A DNA stretch of 64,000 nt, taken from assembly GCF_003991875.1 (NCBI RefSeq), contig NZ_CP031423.1, positions 124,001-188,000 of the forward strand, given 5' to 3'. The notes under the pieces are model-generated. The model was not told where the DNA came from, did no database searches, and saw nothing but the letters and a program-made list of their open reading frames with translations. The position numbers and the translations under genes are program-made. The first letter of the stretch is position 1. Each line of letters starts with the position of its first letter. Positions 42,591 to 54,656 of the stretch are shown here, piece after piece. Origin of the DNA: Microbacterium lemovicicum (lineage in GTDB: Bacteria; Actinomycetota; Actinomycetes; Actinomycetales; Microbacteriaceae).

Positions 42591-44041
42591 ATCCGGTGTT
42601 CGACACGGTCGCGATCGCACTGCTCGTGGCGTCGACGATCGTGCTCGGCTTCGCCGGCCTGCGGATCAGCCGCACGACCGGCGACTTCTTCGTCGCCTCA
42701 CGTAGCGTGCGCCCCGTGTGGAACGCCTCCGCCATCAGCGGCGAGTACCTCTCCGCCGGCACGTTCCTGGGGCTGGCCGGGCTGGTGCTGCTCTCCGGCG
42801 CGGAGGGCTTCTGGTTCCCGATCGGCTACGCCGCGGGGTACCTGCTGGTGCTGCTGTTCGTCGCCTCGCCGCTGCGGCGCAGCGGCGCCTACACGATTCC
42901 CGACTTCGTCCAGGCGCGGCTGGAGTCGGTGGCCGCCCGCCGCGTCACGAGCATCGTGGTGCTCGTGATCGGCTGGCTCTACGTCGTGCCGCAGCTTCAC
43001 GGCGCGGCTCTCGCTCTCGGGGTGGTCGCCGACGTCGACCCCTGGGTGGGTGCGGTGCTGGTGGCGGTGCTCGTGGCCGGCATCGTCGCGGCGGGCGGCA
43101 TGCGCGCCGTCACAGCGGTGCAGGCGATGCAGTACTGGCTCAAGCTCACAGCGCTGACCGTGCCGGTGGTCTTCCTCCTGATCGCACTCTCCGACGGCGA
43201 TCCGGCCTTCGATCCGTCCGTGGTCTTCCCCGTCGCGGAGGGGCCGTCCGGCGTGGATGCCTACGCCACCGCCTCCCTCCTCCTCGCGCTCCTGCTGGGT
43301 ACCATCGGCCTGCCGCACGTGCTGGTGCGGTTCTACACGAGCCCCGACGGCATCGCCGCGCGCCGCACGACGGTGATCGTGATCGCGATGATCGGCGCCT
43401 TCTACTCCGTCTCCGGCACGATGGGCCTCATCGGCCGGGCGGTCGCCCCCGAGCTCGCCGTGCCGGGGCTCGCCGACACCGTCGTGCTCGCCCTGCCCTC
43501 CCGCGTGTTCCCCGGCCTCCTCGGCGAGCTGCTCACGGCGCTCATCGTGGCGGGGGCGTTCGCGGCGTTCCTGGCGACGTCGTCGGGGCTGGTCGTCTCT
43601 CTCGCCGGAGTGGTCAGCCAGGACGTCTTCTCGGGATCCGTGCGGTCGTTCCGCATCTCGGCGGTGCTGTGCACGGCGGTGCCGCTCGCGATCGCCCTGC
43701 TGACCGTGCCGTCGGGACTCGTCTCCAGCGTCGGCACCGTCTTCGTCTTCGCCGCCTCCGCGCTCACTCCGGTGCTGCTCCTCGGGGTGTGGTGGGCCGG
43801 ACTCACCGCGCGCGGCGCCGTCGCCGGCATGGTGTGCGGGGCTCTCTCGTGCGGCGGCGCCCTGCTGGCGTCGGCCCTCGTGCCCGACGCCGGGCTCGTC
43901 TCGGCGATGCTGGCGCAGCCGGCGGCCTGGACGATCCCGCTCGCGACCCTCGTCGTCATCGCGGTGTCGCTGCTCGACCGTCGCCGGGTGCCCGTGCGCA
44001 CCGAGCGCTACCTCGCCCGTCTGCACCTGCCCGAGCGCTGA
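42587..44041 (+). CDS. SSS-family solute:sodium symporter (ActP/MctC-like)
   Basis: A 484-residue, 13-helix sodium/solute symporter. Family motifs: TTGDFFVASRSVRPVWNASAISGEYLSAGTFLGLAGL at residues 30-66 (substrate helix 1), GAYTIPDFVQARLE, and GTIGLPHVLVRFYT, the highly conserved GxxxxPHxxxRFYT segment of acetate/pyruvate permeases such as ActP and MctC. A monocarboxylate (acetate, pyruvate, propionate) is thus the likely substrate. The GTG start at 42587 overlaps the DUF485-like stop. It closes the six-gene cstA cluster, so the same two-component system may serve two different uptake routes. Confidence 0.93.
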   Translation: MNPVFDTVAIALLVASTIVLGFAGLRISRTTGDFFVASRSVRPVWNASAISGEYLSAGTFLGLAGLVLLSGAEGFWFPIGYAAGYLLVLLFVASPLRRSGAYTIPDFVQARLESVAARRVTSIVVLVIGWLYVVPQLHGAALALGVVADVDPWVGAVLVAVLVAGIVAAGGMRAVTAVQAMQYWLKLTALTVPVVFLLIALSDGDPAFDPSVVFPVAEGPSGVDAYATASLLLALLLGTIGLPHVLVRFYTSPDGIAARRTTVIVIAMIGAFYSVSGTMGLIGRAVAPELAVPGLADTVVLALPSRVFPGLLGELLTALIVAGAFAAFLATSSGLVVSLAGVVSQDVFSGSVRSFRISAVLCTAVPLAIALLTVPSGLVSSVGTVFVFAASALTPVLLLGVWWAGLTARGAVAGMVCGALSCGGALLASALVPDAGLVSAMLAQPAAWTIPLATLVVIAVSLLDRRRVPVRTERYLARLHLPER

Positions 44042-44069
44042 GCCGCCCGCCGTCGTGCAGACTCGGGGG

Positions 44070-46709
44070 ATGACCCTGCTCGAGCTGATCGGCGACAGCC
44101 GCGACCCCGACGCGGTCTACGACGCCTTCGTGACGTGGGCGAACGGTCGCGGACTCGAGCTGTATCCGGCCCAGGACGAAGCCGTCATCGAGATCGTCTC
44201 CGGCGCGAACGTCGTGCTGTCCACCCCGACCGGCACGGGCAAGTCGCTCGTCGCGATCGCGGCGCACGCGGCATCCCTCTCCCGCGGCGGACGCAGCTAC
44301 TACACCGCTCCGATCAAGGCGCTGGTGAGCGAGAAGTTCTTCGCCCTCGTCGAGATCTTCGGGGCGTCGAACGTCGGCATGGTCACGGGCGACTCGTCGG
44401 TGAATCCGGATGCCGCGATCATCTGCTGCACGGCGGAGATCCTCGCCAACCTGGCGCTGCGCCACGGCGCCGAGTCCGACGTCGACCAGGTCGTGATGGA
44501 CGAGTTCCACTACTACGGCGACCCCGATCGCGGCGGCGCCTGGCAGATCCCTCTGCTGCTGCTCCCGCGGGCGCAGTTCATCCTGATGTCGGCCACGCTC
44601 GGCGACGTGAGCGCCATCGCATCGGATCTGACGCGGCGCACCGGGCGTCCCACAGCCCTCGTCACCGGGGTGGAGCGGCCCGTGCCGCTGCACTTCTCCT
44701 ACGCCCGCACGCCCATCCACGAGACCGTGGAGGAGCTGCTCCAGACGAACCGCGCGCCCGTCTACGTGGTCCACTTCTCGCAGGCGGCGGCCATGGAGCG
44801 GGCGCAGGCGCTGTCGTCGGTGCGGATCGTCTCCCGCGAGCAGCGCGACGAGATCGCCGAGGCGATCGGCGGGTTCCGCTTCACCACCGCCTTCGGACGC
44901 ACGCTGTCGCGCTACGTGCGCGCGGGCATCGGCGTGCATCACGCCGGCATGCTCCCGCGCTACCGCCGCCTCGTCGAGACGCTCGCCCAGCGCGGGCTGC
45001 TGCGGGTGATCTGCGGCACCGACACCCTCGGCGTCGGCATCAACGTGCCCATCCGGACGGTGCTCATCACGGCGCTCACGAAGTACGACGGACAGCGGAT
45101 GCGGCAGCTCAGCGCCCGCGAGTTCCACCAGATCGCCGGCCGCGCCGGACGGGCAGGCTACGACACCGCCGGAACGGTCGTCGTCATGGCGCCCGAGCAC
45201 GAGATCGAGAACGCCGTCGCCGTGGCGAAGGCGGGCGACGATCCGAAGAAGCAGCGCAAGGTCGTGCGCAAGAAGGCACCGCAGGGCTTCGTGAACTGGG
45301 GCGAGGCCTCGTACGAGCGTCTCGTCGCCGCCCAGCCCGAGCCGCTCGAGCCGCAGCTGAAGCTCACGGCCGCCATGCTCATCAACGTCATCGCACGCGG
45401 CGGGGACGTGTTCGCGAACGTCCGGTCGCTCGTCTTCGACAACCACGAGCCTCGCGCCCGCCAGTACGAGCTCGCCCGCCGTGCCCTGGCGATCTTCCGC
45501 ACCCTCGTGCAGGCCGGCGTCGTCGAGGTCGTGCGCGACGCCGCGCCCGGTGGGCGACCGCAGCGGGCCGACTCGCACTCCACCATCCGCCTCACCGTCG
45601 ACCTCCAGCCGAACTTCGCGCTCAATCAGCCGCTGTCGCCCTTCGCGCTCGCCGCCATCGAACTGCTCGATCCCGACGACGCCGTCGGGGCGGCATCCAC
45701 CCCGCCGACGAGCGCGGCCCCCGCCGAGGACGCCGCGGAGGGCGAGCACGGCGGGAACTCCGAGGAGACGGCGGAGACGGCGCCCGCGACGGTGACCGCC
45801 GGCAGCGGCCACTACGCGCTCGACGTCGTGAGCGTCATCGAGGCGACGCTCGACGATCCGCGGCCGGTGCTCTCGCAGCAGCAGTTCCAGGCGCGCGGCG
45901 AGGCCGTCGCCGCGATGAAGCGTGCGGGGATCGAGTACGAGGAGCGGATGGAGGCGCTCGAGGAGGTCACCTACCCGCAGCCCCTCGCCGAGCTGCTCGC
46001 GCAGTCGTTCGAGGTCTTCGCATCGAGCCAGCCATGGGTGCGCGACTTCGAGCTCTCGCCCAAGTCGGTCGTGCGCGACATGTTCGAGCGGGCGGTGTCG
46101 TTCGCGGAGTTCATCTCCGTCTACCAGCTCGCCCGCAGCGAAGGCCTCGTGCTGCGCTACCTCAGCGACGCGTACCGCGCGATCCGCCAGACGGTGCCGG
46201 CCGAGGCGCAGACCGAAGACCTGCTCGACGTCATCGCGTGGCTGGGCGAGCTGGTCCGCCAGGTCGACTCGAGCCTCGTGGACGAGTGGGAGAGCCTCAT
46301 CAACCCGGTCGCCGACCCGACCGCTCCGGTCGTGCCGCCCGCGCCCCCGTCGGTGCTCACGAACCGCCGCGCGTTCGTCGTGCTCGTGCGCAACGAGCTC
46401 TTCCGCCGCGTGCAGCTCGCCGCGCTGCAGCAGGATGACGCCCTCAACGAGCTCGACCCCGAGGTCGACTGGTCCGCCGCGCTCGACGGCTACTACGACG
46501 ACCACGACGTGCTGCTCACGGGCGGCGCCGCGCGGTCGCCGGCGCTCGTCACGATCGACGAGTCCGAACCCGGCGTGTGGCGTGTCGAGCAGACGCTCGA
46601 CGACCCCGAGGGCGATCACGACTGGCGCGTCCGCGCGGAAGTCGACCTCGCCGCCTCCCAGGAGGAGGGCACCGCCGTCGTGCGCGTGACCGAGGTGCTC
46701 CGGCTGTAG
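44070..46709 (+). CDS. Ski2-like DExH helicase (DUF3516)
   Basis: An 879-residue superfamily 2 helicase of the Ski2/Mtr4-like branch common in actinobacteria. Motifs: Q-like [31 protein letters not shown] (DExH), [48 protein letters not shown]. The C-terminal half (about 400-879) is the DUF3516-type helical region with an acidic insert near 555-590. It is probably an RNA helicase in RNA turnover or ribosome work. I chose ATG 44070 over the upstream in-frame GTG 44055 because CAGACT (44058-44063) ends 6 bases before it. Confidence 0.92.
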   Translation: MTLLELIGDSRDPDAVYDAFVTWANGRGLELYPAQDEAVIEIVSGANVVLSTPTGTGKSLVAIAAHAASLSRGGRSYYTAPIKALVSEKFFALVEIFGASNVGMVTGDSSVNPDAAIICCTAEILANLALRHGAESDVDQVVMDEFHYYGDPDRGGAWQIPLLLLPRAQFILMSATLGDVSAIASDLTRRTGRPTALVTGVERPVPLHFSYARTPIHETVEELLQTNRAPVYVVHFSQAAAMERAQALSSVRIVSREQRDEIAEAIGGFRFTTAFGRTLSRYVRAGIGVHHAGMLPRYRRLVETLAQRGLLRVICGTDTLGVGINVPIRTVLITALTKYDGQRMRQLSAREFHQIAGRAGRAGYDTAGTVVVMAPEHEIENAVAVAKAGDDPKKQRKVVRKKAPQGFVNWGEASYERLVAAQPEPLEPQLKLTAAMLINVIARGGDVFANVRSLVFDNHEPRARQYELARRALAIFRTLVQAGVVEVVRDAAPGGRPQRADSHSTIRLTVDLQPNFALNQPLSPFALAAIELLDPDDAVGAASTPPTSAAPAEDAAEGEHGGNSEETAETAPATVTAGSGHYALDVVSVIEATLDDPRPVLSQQQFQARGEAVAAMKRAGIEYEERMEALEEVTYPQPLAELLAQSFEVFASSQPWVRDFELSPKSVVRDMFERAVSFAEFISVYQLARSEGLVLRYLSDAYRAIRQTVPAEAQTEDLLDVIAWLGELVRQVDSSLVDEWESLINPVADPTAPVVPPAPPSVLTNRRAFVVLVRNELFRRVQLAALQQDDALNELDPEVDWSAALDGYYDDHDVLLTGGAARSPALVTIDESEPGVWRVEQTLDDPEGDHDWRVRAEVDLAASQEEGTAVVRVTEVLRL

Positions 46710-46746
46710 CCCGGGCAGCCGGAGCCGCGGGTGACGAGCCGAACAC

Positions 46747-46764
46747 CGGATGCCGCGGCATCCG
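46747..46764. repeat. Perfect palindrome CGGATGCCGCGGCATCCG between genes
   Basis: Third perfect copy of the 18-bp palindrome, here between the Ski2-like helicase and recQ, 38 bases after the helicase stop. With no loop it is a weak hairpin but could still act as a terminator or protein site. The rest of the 143-bp gap holds the recQ promoter TACCCT (46841-46846). Confidence 0.85.
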
Positions 46765-46852
46765 CTCCTCACGAGGCGACCGTCCTCCCACGCGGCTCAC
46801 TGCGGACCGTCCGGCGGGCGGCTGCGTCGGCGGCCGCGGATACCCTGGAGAG

Positions 46853-48909
<2,057 letters not shown>

Positions 48910-48926
48910 TCCGCGACCGATCCACA

Positions 48927-48952
48927 AAACCTATCGTCGTTCGGTTTATGCT
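48927..48952 (+). promoter_or_regulatory. Promoter and possible operator of the GH3 gene
   Basis: TATGCT (48947-48952) ends 6 bases before ATG 48959. An inverted repeat AAACC-N11-GGTTT (48927-48931 and 48943-48947) abuts it and could bind a sugar-responsive repressor, which would block the polymerase. No regulator gene is adjacent. Confidence 0.6.
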
Positions 48953-48958
48953 CGACCC

Positions 48959-50731
48959 ATGAGCAACGACGCCCCGGCCCTCGACGACCGCCCCTGGCTC
49001 GACTCGGCGCTGCCGATCGAGGAGCGCGTCGACCTCCTCATCGCGGAGATGACGCCGGAGGAGAAGGCCGGTCTGCTCTTCCACACCATGCTCGGCGTGG
49101 GCGACCTCGAGCAGGCCAATCGGGCGTTCGACCTCCCGTCCGGCCGCGAGTACGTGACCGAACTGCACATGACGCACTTCAACGTCCTCGGCGCGGCTCC
49201 CACCGGCCGGGAGCTCGCGGCCTGGCACAACGCGCTGCAGCGGCTCGCAGCATCCACTCGTCTCGGCATCCCCGTGACGCTGTCGACCGATCCGCGGCAT
49301 TCGTTCAGCGACAACCCCGGCGCCGCGATCAACTCCGGACCCTTCTCGCAGTGGCCCGAGACGATGGGCCTCGCCGCCATCGGCGATGCCGACCTCGTCG
49401 AGCGCTTCGGAGACATCGCGCGCCAGGAGTACACCGCCGTCGGCATGCGGGTCGCCCTGCACCCGCAGGTCGATCTGGCCACCGAGCCGCGGTGGGCGCG
49501 CGGCTCGGCGACCTTCGGCGAGGACGCCGATCTCACCTCGCGCATGGGGGCGGCGTACATCCGCGGCTTCCAGGGCGCGGCGTTCGGTCCGGGATCCGTC
49601 TCGACCATGACGAAGCACTTCCCGGGCGGCGGCCCGCAGAAGGACGGCGAGGATCCGCACTTCGCCTACGGGCGTGAGCAGGTCTACCCCGGCGGGCGGT
49701 TCGAGCTGCACCTGAAGCCGTTCGAGGCGGCGTTCGAGGCCGGCACCCGCCAGATCATGCCGTACTACGGCATGCCGGTCGGCACCGAGCACGAGGAGGT
49801 CGGCTTCGGGTTCAACAGGTCGGTCATCACCGGACTCCTGCGCGAGCGCTTCGGCTTCGACGGCGTCGTCTGCACCGACTGGCGCCTGCTGACCGACTCG
49901 GTCATCCTCGGCGACACCCATCCGGCGCGCGCGTGGGGCGTCGAGCACCTGTCGCCGAAGGAGCGGGCGAAGAAGGTCCTGGATGCCGGAGCCGACCAGT
50001 TCGGCGGTGAGGCGTGCCCCGAGCTCGTCCTCGAGCTCCTCGCCGAGGGCGGCCTCACCATGGACCGGCTCGACGTGTCCGTCCGCCGCCTGCTCCGCGA
50101 GAAGTTCGCGCTCGGCCTGTTCGACGACCCCTTCGTCGATGAGGACGAGGCCGACCGCATCGTCGGTCGCGCCGACTTCCGCGCGGAGGGCGAGGCCGCC
50201 CAGCGCGCGTCGGTGACCCTCCTCGCCGACACGGGCATCCTTCCGCTCGCCACCGGCACGCGGCTCTACGTCGAGGGGATCGATGCGCAGACGGCCGCCG
50301 CCTACGGCACCGTCGTCGACGACCCCGCCGACGCCGACGTCGCGATCCTCCGCCTCCACGCGCCGTTCGAGACGCGCGCGACCGCGTTCGAGAACTTCTT
50401 CCACGCGGGTTCGCTCGACTTCCCCGTCGAGGTGATCGCGCACGTCCGCGAGGTGGCCGCTGCCGTGCCCACCGTCGTCGACGTGCTCCTGGACCGGCCG
50501 GCGATCCTCGAGCCGCTGGCGGATGTCGCGGCCGCCCTCACCGCGAACTGGGGGGTCAGCGCGGCCGCGCTCCTCGACGTCCTCACGGGCGCGGCCGTGG
50601 CGAAGGGCCGGCTGCCGTTCGATGTGCCGCGCAGCATGGCGGCGGTCGAGGCATCCCGTCCCGACGTCCCGTTCGACACCGCCGACCCGCTGTTCCGCTT
50701 CGGCCACGGACTGGACCTGCCGGCGCGCTAA
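48959..50731 (+). CDS. Glycoside hydrolase family 3 protein
   Basis: A 590-residue GH3 beta-glycosidase. The TIM-barrel domain has KHFPGGGP and the nucleophile Asp307 in GFDGVVCTDWRLLTD. The second alpha/beta domain follows from about residue 415 (ASVTLLADTGILPLATGTRLYVEG), but the Fn3 domain found at the C terminus of many GH3 enzymes is absent. There is no signal peptide, so it acts on imported oligosaccharides or glycosides in the cytoplasm. The initial ATG 48959 is fixed by the leaderless promoter. Substrate linkage cannot be told. Confidence 0.92.
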   Translation: MSNDAPALDDRPWLDSALPIEERVDLLIAEMTPEEKAGLLFHTMLGVGDLEQANRAFDLPSGREYVTELHMTHFNVLGAAPTGRELAAWHNALQRLAASTRLGIPVTLSTDPRHSFSDNPGAAINSGPFSQWPETMGLAAIGDADLVERFGDIARQEYTAVGMRVALHPQVDLATEPRWARGSATFGEDADLTSRMGAAYIRGFQGAAFGPGSVSTMTKHFPGGGPQKDGEDPHFAYGREQVYPGGRFELHLKPFEAAFEAGTRQIMPYYGMPVGTEHEEVGFGFNRSVITGLLRERFGFDGVVCTDWRLLTDSVILGDTHPARAWGVEHLSPKERAKKVLDAGADQFGGEACPELVLELLAEGGLTMDRLDVSVRRLLREKFALGLFDDPFVDEDEADRIVGRADFRAEGEAAQRASVTLLADTGILPLATGTRLYVEGIDAQTAAAYGTVVDDPADADVAILRLHAPFETRATAFENFFHAGSLDFPVEVIAHVREVAAAVPTVVDVLLDRPAILEPLADVAAALTANWGVSAAALLDVLTGAAVAKGRLPFDVPRSMAAVEASRPDVPFDTADPLFRFGHGLDLPAR

Positions 50732-50793
50732 CCCGGCGCGCCCGCGCGCACAACCCGGCGGGTACGGCGGTCGCGCGCCGTTATCGTGAGCGG

Positions 50794-51585
50794 ATGCCTC
50801 GACCCTCCGTGCACGTCCGCCCGCTGCTGCGGTCGTGGTTCGTCGACGACCTCCAGCTCCGCACGCGCACGTCGACCGGGGCCGTGGGCAGTGCGCGGAC
50901 GTACGTGCTGATCCACGGGATCGGGATGTCGCACCGTTACCTCATGCGCCTCCACGGCGAGTTGGCGGCTTCCGGCGCGACCGTCCACACCTTCGATCTG
51001 CCCGGGTTCGGCGGCTTGCCGAAGCCCGGACACGACCTCGACGCCGGAGACATGGCGGACGCCCTCGCCACGGTGCTCGACCGGCTCGACGTCGGTGCCG
51101 CCGTGCTGGTCGGACAGTCGATGGGCACCCAGTGGGCGGCCGAGCTCGCGGCCCATCGCCCCGACCTGGCCGCCGCCGTGGTGCTGATCGGGCCGGTGTC
51201 CGACGAGCGGCATCGCTCCTTCGCGGGGCAGGCGGTCGCCCTCGCCGTCGACACGCTCCGGGAGTCGCCGGACGCGAACCTGCTCGTCTTCACCGACTAC
51301 CTGCGGTGCGGCATCCCGTGGTACCTCGTGCAGCTCCGCCACATGCTGACCTACCGACTGGAGGAGACGGTGTCGAGGATCGAGGCCCCGGTGCTCGTGC
51401 TGCGCGGCGGTCGCGACCCGATCGCCGGCGTCGAGTGGTCGCGCCGGCTGCGCGACCGCGCCCGCCGCGGATCCCTGGTGAGCGTCCCGGGCCACGCGCA
51501 CAACGCGCAGCACTCCGCGCCGCGCGCGGTCGCCGCTGCGATCGAGGCGTTCGCGGCGGCGCAGAGCGCGATGGCGACGACGTGA
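50794..51585 (+). CDS. Alpha/beta hydrolase
   Basis: A 263-residue alpha/beta-hydrolase. Elements: HGIGMSHRYL (oxyanion loop), VGQSMGTQWAAELA with nucleophile Ser109, APVLVLRGGRDPIAGVEW (acid Asp) and VPGHAHNAQH (catalytic His). There is no signal peptide or membrane helix. ATG 50794 is preceded by TATCGT (50782-50787) at 6 bases, so it is leaderless. The stop overlaps the next hydrolase start by 1 base (TGATG). Two adjoining hydrolases may act on related esters, but the substrate is not evident. Confidence 0.9.
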   Translation: MPRPSVHVRPLLRSWFVDDLQLRTRTSTGAVGSARTYVLIHGIGMSHRYLMRLHGELAASGATVHTFDLPGFGGLPKPGHDLDAGDMADALATVLDRLDVGAAVLVGQSMGTQWAAELAAHRPDLAAAVVLIGPVSDERHRSFAGQAVALAVDTLRESPDANLLVFTDYLRCGIPWYLVQLRHMLTYRLEETVSRIEAPVLVLRGGRDPIAGVEWSRRLRDRARRGSLVSVPGHAHNAQHSAPRAVAAAIEAFAAAQSAMATT

Positions 51586-52250
51586 TGACGCTGCTGCGCA
51601 ACCTGGCCTGGTGGGTGCAGGACTACACCTATGCCGCCATCTGGCAGGTGCGGGCGGCCTTCGACCGCACGACCCCCGAGAGCTTCGGGACCGGACCCGG
51701 CGTGCCCCTGGTCATCCTCCCCGGCGTCTACGAGACGTGGCAGTTCCTGCAGCCGCTCATCACCGCGCTGCATGATCGCGGCCATCCCGTGCACGTGGTG
51801 GCACCCGCGCGCCGCAATCAGCGCCCGGTCGCCGACATCGCGCGGCAGGTGGAGGACTACCTCGTCGCGCACGGCCTCACCGACGTGGTGCTCGTGGCGC
51901 ACAGCAAGGGCGGGCTCGTCGGCAAGCAGGTCATGACCGGCGGGGAGGGGGCGGAACGCGTGCGCGGCATGGTCGCCGTCGCGACGCCCTTCGGCGGATC
52001 GCTCTACGCGCGGTTCATGCTCGGCCGCACGCTGCGGAGCTTCTCGCCGGCGAACGCGACGATCCTCGCGCTCTCGCGCTCCACAGACGTCAACGCGCGC
52101 ATCGTCTCGATCTACGGGCGCTTCGACCCGCACATCCCGGAGGGCAGCGAACTCGCCGGCGCCAAGAACGTCGAGCTCGAGACCGGCGGCCACTTCCGCA
52201 TCCTCGCCCACCCGCGGGTGATGGCCGAGGTGGCCGCGCTCGCGGAGTAG
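51585..52250 (+). CDS. Lipase-like alpha/beta hydrolase
   Basis: A 221-residue protein starting with a hydrophobic, Trp-rich segment (LLRNLAWWVQDYTYAAIWQV) that may associate with the membrane. The nucleophile elbow is VAHSKGGLVGKQ (HSKGG, lipase-like with Lys after Ser). FDPHIPEGSEL gives the Asp region, and GGHFRILAHPRV the His. The fold resembles class 3/triacylglycerol-lipase-like and PGAP1-like esterases. ATG 51585 shares its A with the TGA of the preceding hydrolase, so the pair is translationally coupled; GTG 51582 is also possible. The substrate is probably a lipid, by inference. Confidence 0.87.
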   Translation: MTLLRNLAWWVQDYTYAAIWQVRAAFDRTTPESFGTGPGVPLVILPGVYETWQFLQPLITALHDRGHPVHVVAPARRNQRPVADIARQVEDYLVAHGLTDVVLVAHSKGGLVGKQVMTGGEGAERVRGMVAVATPFGGSLYARFMLGRTLRSFSPANATILALSRSTDVNARIVSIYGRFDPHIPEGSELAGAKNVELETGGHFRILAHPRVMAEVAALAE

Positions 52251-52437
52251 CCGGCGAGGCCGAGCATCCCGGCGGGTCCGACGTGCGACCCGCCGTCCCT
52301 CACCGTCGCCTCCTCGGAGTGCCGCCGCCGCGGCCCGCCGGGATGCCCGCTCGACCCGCCGCACCGTCGGCTGTGGGGGGAGCACAACGCGCCGGCGAGA
52401 CGTGGTCCCGTCGACTTGGAGGTATCACCCAACCCGC

Positions 52438-52466
52438 TTGGGAGGTCGTTGGAGGAGTCCTACCGT
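52438..52466 (+). promoter_or_regulatory. Promoter of the acyl-CoA oxidase-like gene
   Basis: TTGGGA (52438-52443) and TACCGT (52461-52466) are separated by 17 bases. The leader would be about 30 nt and includes GAAAGG before ATG 52502. The rest of the 251-bp gap is GC-rich with no ORF or hairpin that I trust. Confidence 0.65.
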
Positions 52467-52501
52467 GGACACGTCTTCACGCTTCGCCGAAAGGTACCGA
52501 C

Positions 52502-54607
52502 ATGGCCGACGCCGCCGTTCGCCCCCACCGCCCCGCCACGAGCAGGCGCACGCCCGCCGGAGGTGCTCCCCGCGCCCCGCACACCCCGGAAGAGGCCTCG
52601 GAGGCGCGCATCGACGTCGCCGCCGTGACCGACCTCCTGCTCGGAACCTGGGGCGAGACGCGCCGTGAGGCGCGCGAGATGATCAAGGACCCCGCGTTCT
52701 GGCAGGTCGCCGGCATGCCGATGGACCAGCACCGCGAGCGCGTGCTCACCCAGCTGCACCTCCTCGTCGAGGCGGGCGGCTCGCGCCGCGCGTTCCCCAC
52801 GGAGTACGGCGGACTCGACAACAACGGCGCCAACATCGCCGGCTTCCAGGAGCTCGTGCTGGCCGACCCCAGCCTGCAGATCAAGTCGGGCGTGCAGTGG
52901 GGCCTGTTCGGCTCCGCGGTGCACCAGCTCGGCACAAAGAAGCACCACGACGCATGGCTGCCGGGCATCATCGACCTGTCGATCCCGGGGGCCTTCGCGA
53001 TGACCGAGACCGGGCACGGATCGGATGTCGCGGCGCTCGGCACGACGGCGACGTACGACCCCGCGACCGAGGAGTTCGTCATCCACACGCCGTTCCGCGG
53101 CGCCTGGAAGGACTACCTCGGCAACGCCGCCCTGCACGGCAAGGCCGCGACCGTCTTCGCGCAGCTCATCACCGGCGGCGTCGACTACGGCGTGCACTGC
53201 TTCTTCGTGCCCCTGCGCGACGACGAGGGAAACTTCCTCCCCGGCGTCGGCGGCGAGGACGACGGCGTCAAGGGCGGTCTGAACGGCATCGACAACGGCC
53301 GCCTGCACTTCGATCAGGTGCGCGTCCCGCGCTTCAACCTGCTCGACCGCTACGGCCAGGTCGCCGCCGACGGCACGTACACCAGCGAGATCGCCAGCCC
53401 CGGCCGCCGCTTCTTCACGATGCTGGGCGCACTGGTGCAGGGGCGCGTGTCGCTCGACGGCTCCGCCACGACCGCGACCGCCCTCGCCCTCTACATCTCG
53501 CTGACCTACGCGGGCCAGCGCCGGCAGTTCGACTCCGGCGCGGGCACCGACGAGGTCACGCTGCTCGACTACGGCAAGCACCAGCGGCGCCTCATCCCGC
53601 TGCTCGCCCAGAACTACGCGCAGTTCTTCGCGCACGACGAGCTGCTGAAGAAGTTCGACGGCGTCTTCTCGGGCCGCACCGACACCTCCGAGGAGCGCGA
53701 AGACCTCGAGACCCTCGCCGCCGCACTGAAGCCGCTCTCGACCTGGAACGCCCTGAACACGATCCAGGAGTCGCGCGAGGCCTGCGGCGGCTCGGGCTTC
53801 CTCGCCGAGAACCGCATGGTCGACCTGCACCACGACCTCGACGTGTTCGTCACCTTCGAGGGTGACAACAACGTGCTGCTGCAGCTCGTCGGCAAGCGCC
53901 TGCTCGCCGACTACGCCGCGCAGTTCAAGGGCGCCGACACCGCCGCGCTCGCGAAGTTCGCCGTCGGTCAGACCGCCGGTCGGGTGTTCCACGGCGCGGG
54001 CCTCCGCCAGCTCGGCCAGGCCGTCGCTGATTTCGGCTCGACCGCCCGATCGGTGGAGCTCGGGCTGCGCGTCGAGCAGCAGCACGAGCTCCTCGCGGGG
54101 CGCGTGCAGCAGATGGTGGCCGATGTCGCGGGTGCCCTCCGTCCCGCGTCCAAGCTCTCCCGCGCCGAGGCCGCCGCCCTGTTCAACCGCCACCAGAGCG
54201 AACTCATCGAGGCCGGTCGCGCCCACGCCGAGCTGCTCCAGTGGGAGGCGTTCAGCGACGGCGTCGCGCGCATCGACGACGAGGGCACGCGCCGGGTGCT
54301 CACCTGGCTGCGCGACCTCTTCGGTCTGCACCTCATCGAGAAGCACCTGGCCTGGTACCTCATCAACGGGCGTCTCTCGGCGCAGCGGGCTTCCGCGGTG
54401 AGCCGCTACATCGACCGTCTGACCTCGCGCCTGCGCCCCCACGTGCAGGATCTCGTCGACGCCTACGGCTTCGCGCCGGAGCACGTGCGCGCACCCATCG
54501 CCTCCGGTGCCGAGCAGCGCCGCCAGGACGAGGCCCGCGAGCACTACCGCCGCCTGCGCGAGTCGGGCGAGGCGCCCGTCTCCGAGAAGTCGCTCAAGAA
54601 GAAGTAG
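52502..54607 (+). CDS. Acyl-CoA oxidase/dehydrogenase family protein
   Basis: A 701-residue flavoprotein nearer to acyl-CoA oxidases than to the 390-residue dehydrogenases. Features: AFPTEYGGLDNNGAN, AMTETGHGSDVAALGTTATYDPATEEFVIHTP (FAD and substrate loop), GRVSLDGSATTATALALYISLTYAGQRRQF (FAD Arg), ACGGSGFLAENRM and the catalytic Glu region VFVTFEGDNNVLLQLVGKRLL. The C-terminal 170 residues form the oxidase-type second helical domain. Oxidases pass electrons to oxygen and give peroxide; whether this one does is not shown. ATG 52502 follows GAAAGG. A Lys-rich end (SEKSLKKK) is seen. Confidence 0.92.
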   Translation: MADAAVRPHRPATSRRTPAGGAPRAPHTPEEASEARIDVAAVTDLLLGTWGETRREAREMIKDPAFWQVAGMPMDQHRERVLTQLHLLVEAGGSRRAFPTEYGGLDNNGANIAGFQELVLADPSLQIKSGVQWGLFGSAVHQLGTKKHHDAWLPGIIDLSIPGAFAMTETGHGSDVAALGTTATYDPATEEFVIHTPFRGAWKDYLGNAALHGKAATVFAQLITGGVDYGVHCFFVPLRDDEGNFLPGVGGEDDGVKGGLNGIDNGRLHFDQVRVPRFNLLDRYGQVAADGTYTSEIASPGRRFFTMLGALVQGRVSLDGSATTATALALYISLTYAGQRRQFDSGAGTDEVTLLDYGKHQRRLIPLLAQNYAQFFAHDELLKKFDGVFSGRTDTSEEREDLETLAAALKPLSTWNALNTIQESREACGGSGFLAENRMVDLHHDLDVFVTFEGDNNVLLQLVGKRLLADYAAQFKGADTAALAKFAVGQTAGRVFHGAGLRQLGQAVADFGSTARSVELGLRVEQQHELLAGRVQQMVADVAGALRPASKLSRAEAAALFNRHQSELIEAGRAHAELLQWEAFSDGVARIDDEGTRRVLTWLRDLFGLHLIEKHLAWYLINGRLSAQRASAVSRYIDRLTSRLRPHVQDLVDAYGFAPEHVRAPIASGAEQRRQDEAREHYRRLRESGEAPVSEKSLKKK

Positions 54608-54656
54608 GCCCTCCGGCCCCGGGTCCGGTGGGGGAGGCGCTCGCTAGAGTCTCTGC

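Noticed and set aside
43956..46772. 938-residue minus-strand frame opposite the Ski2-like helicase
   Set aside because: All helicase motifs are on the plus strand; the antisense frame has no recognisable fold.
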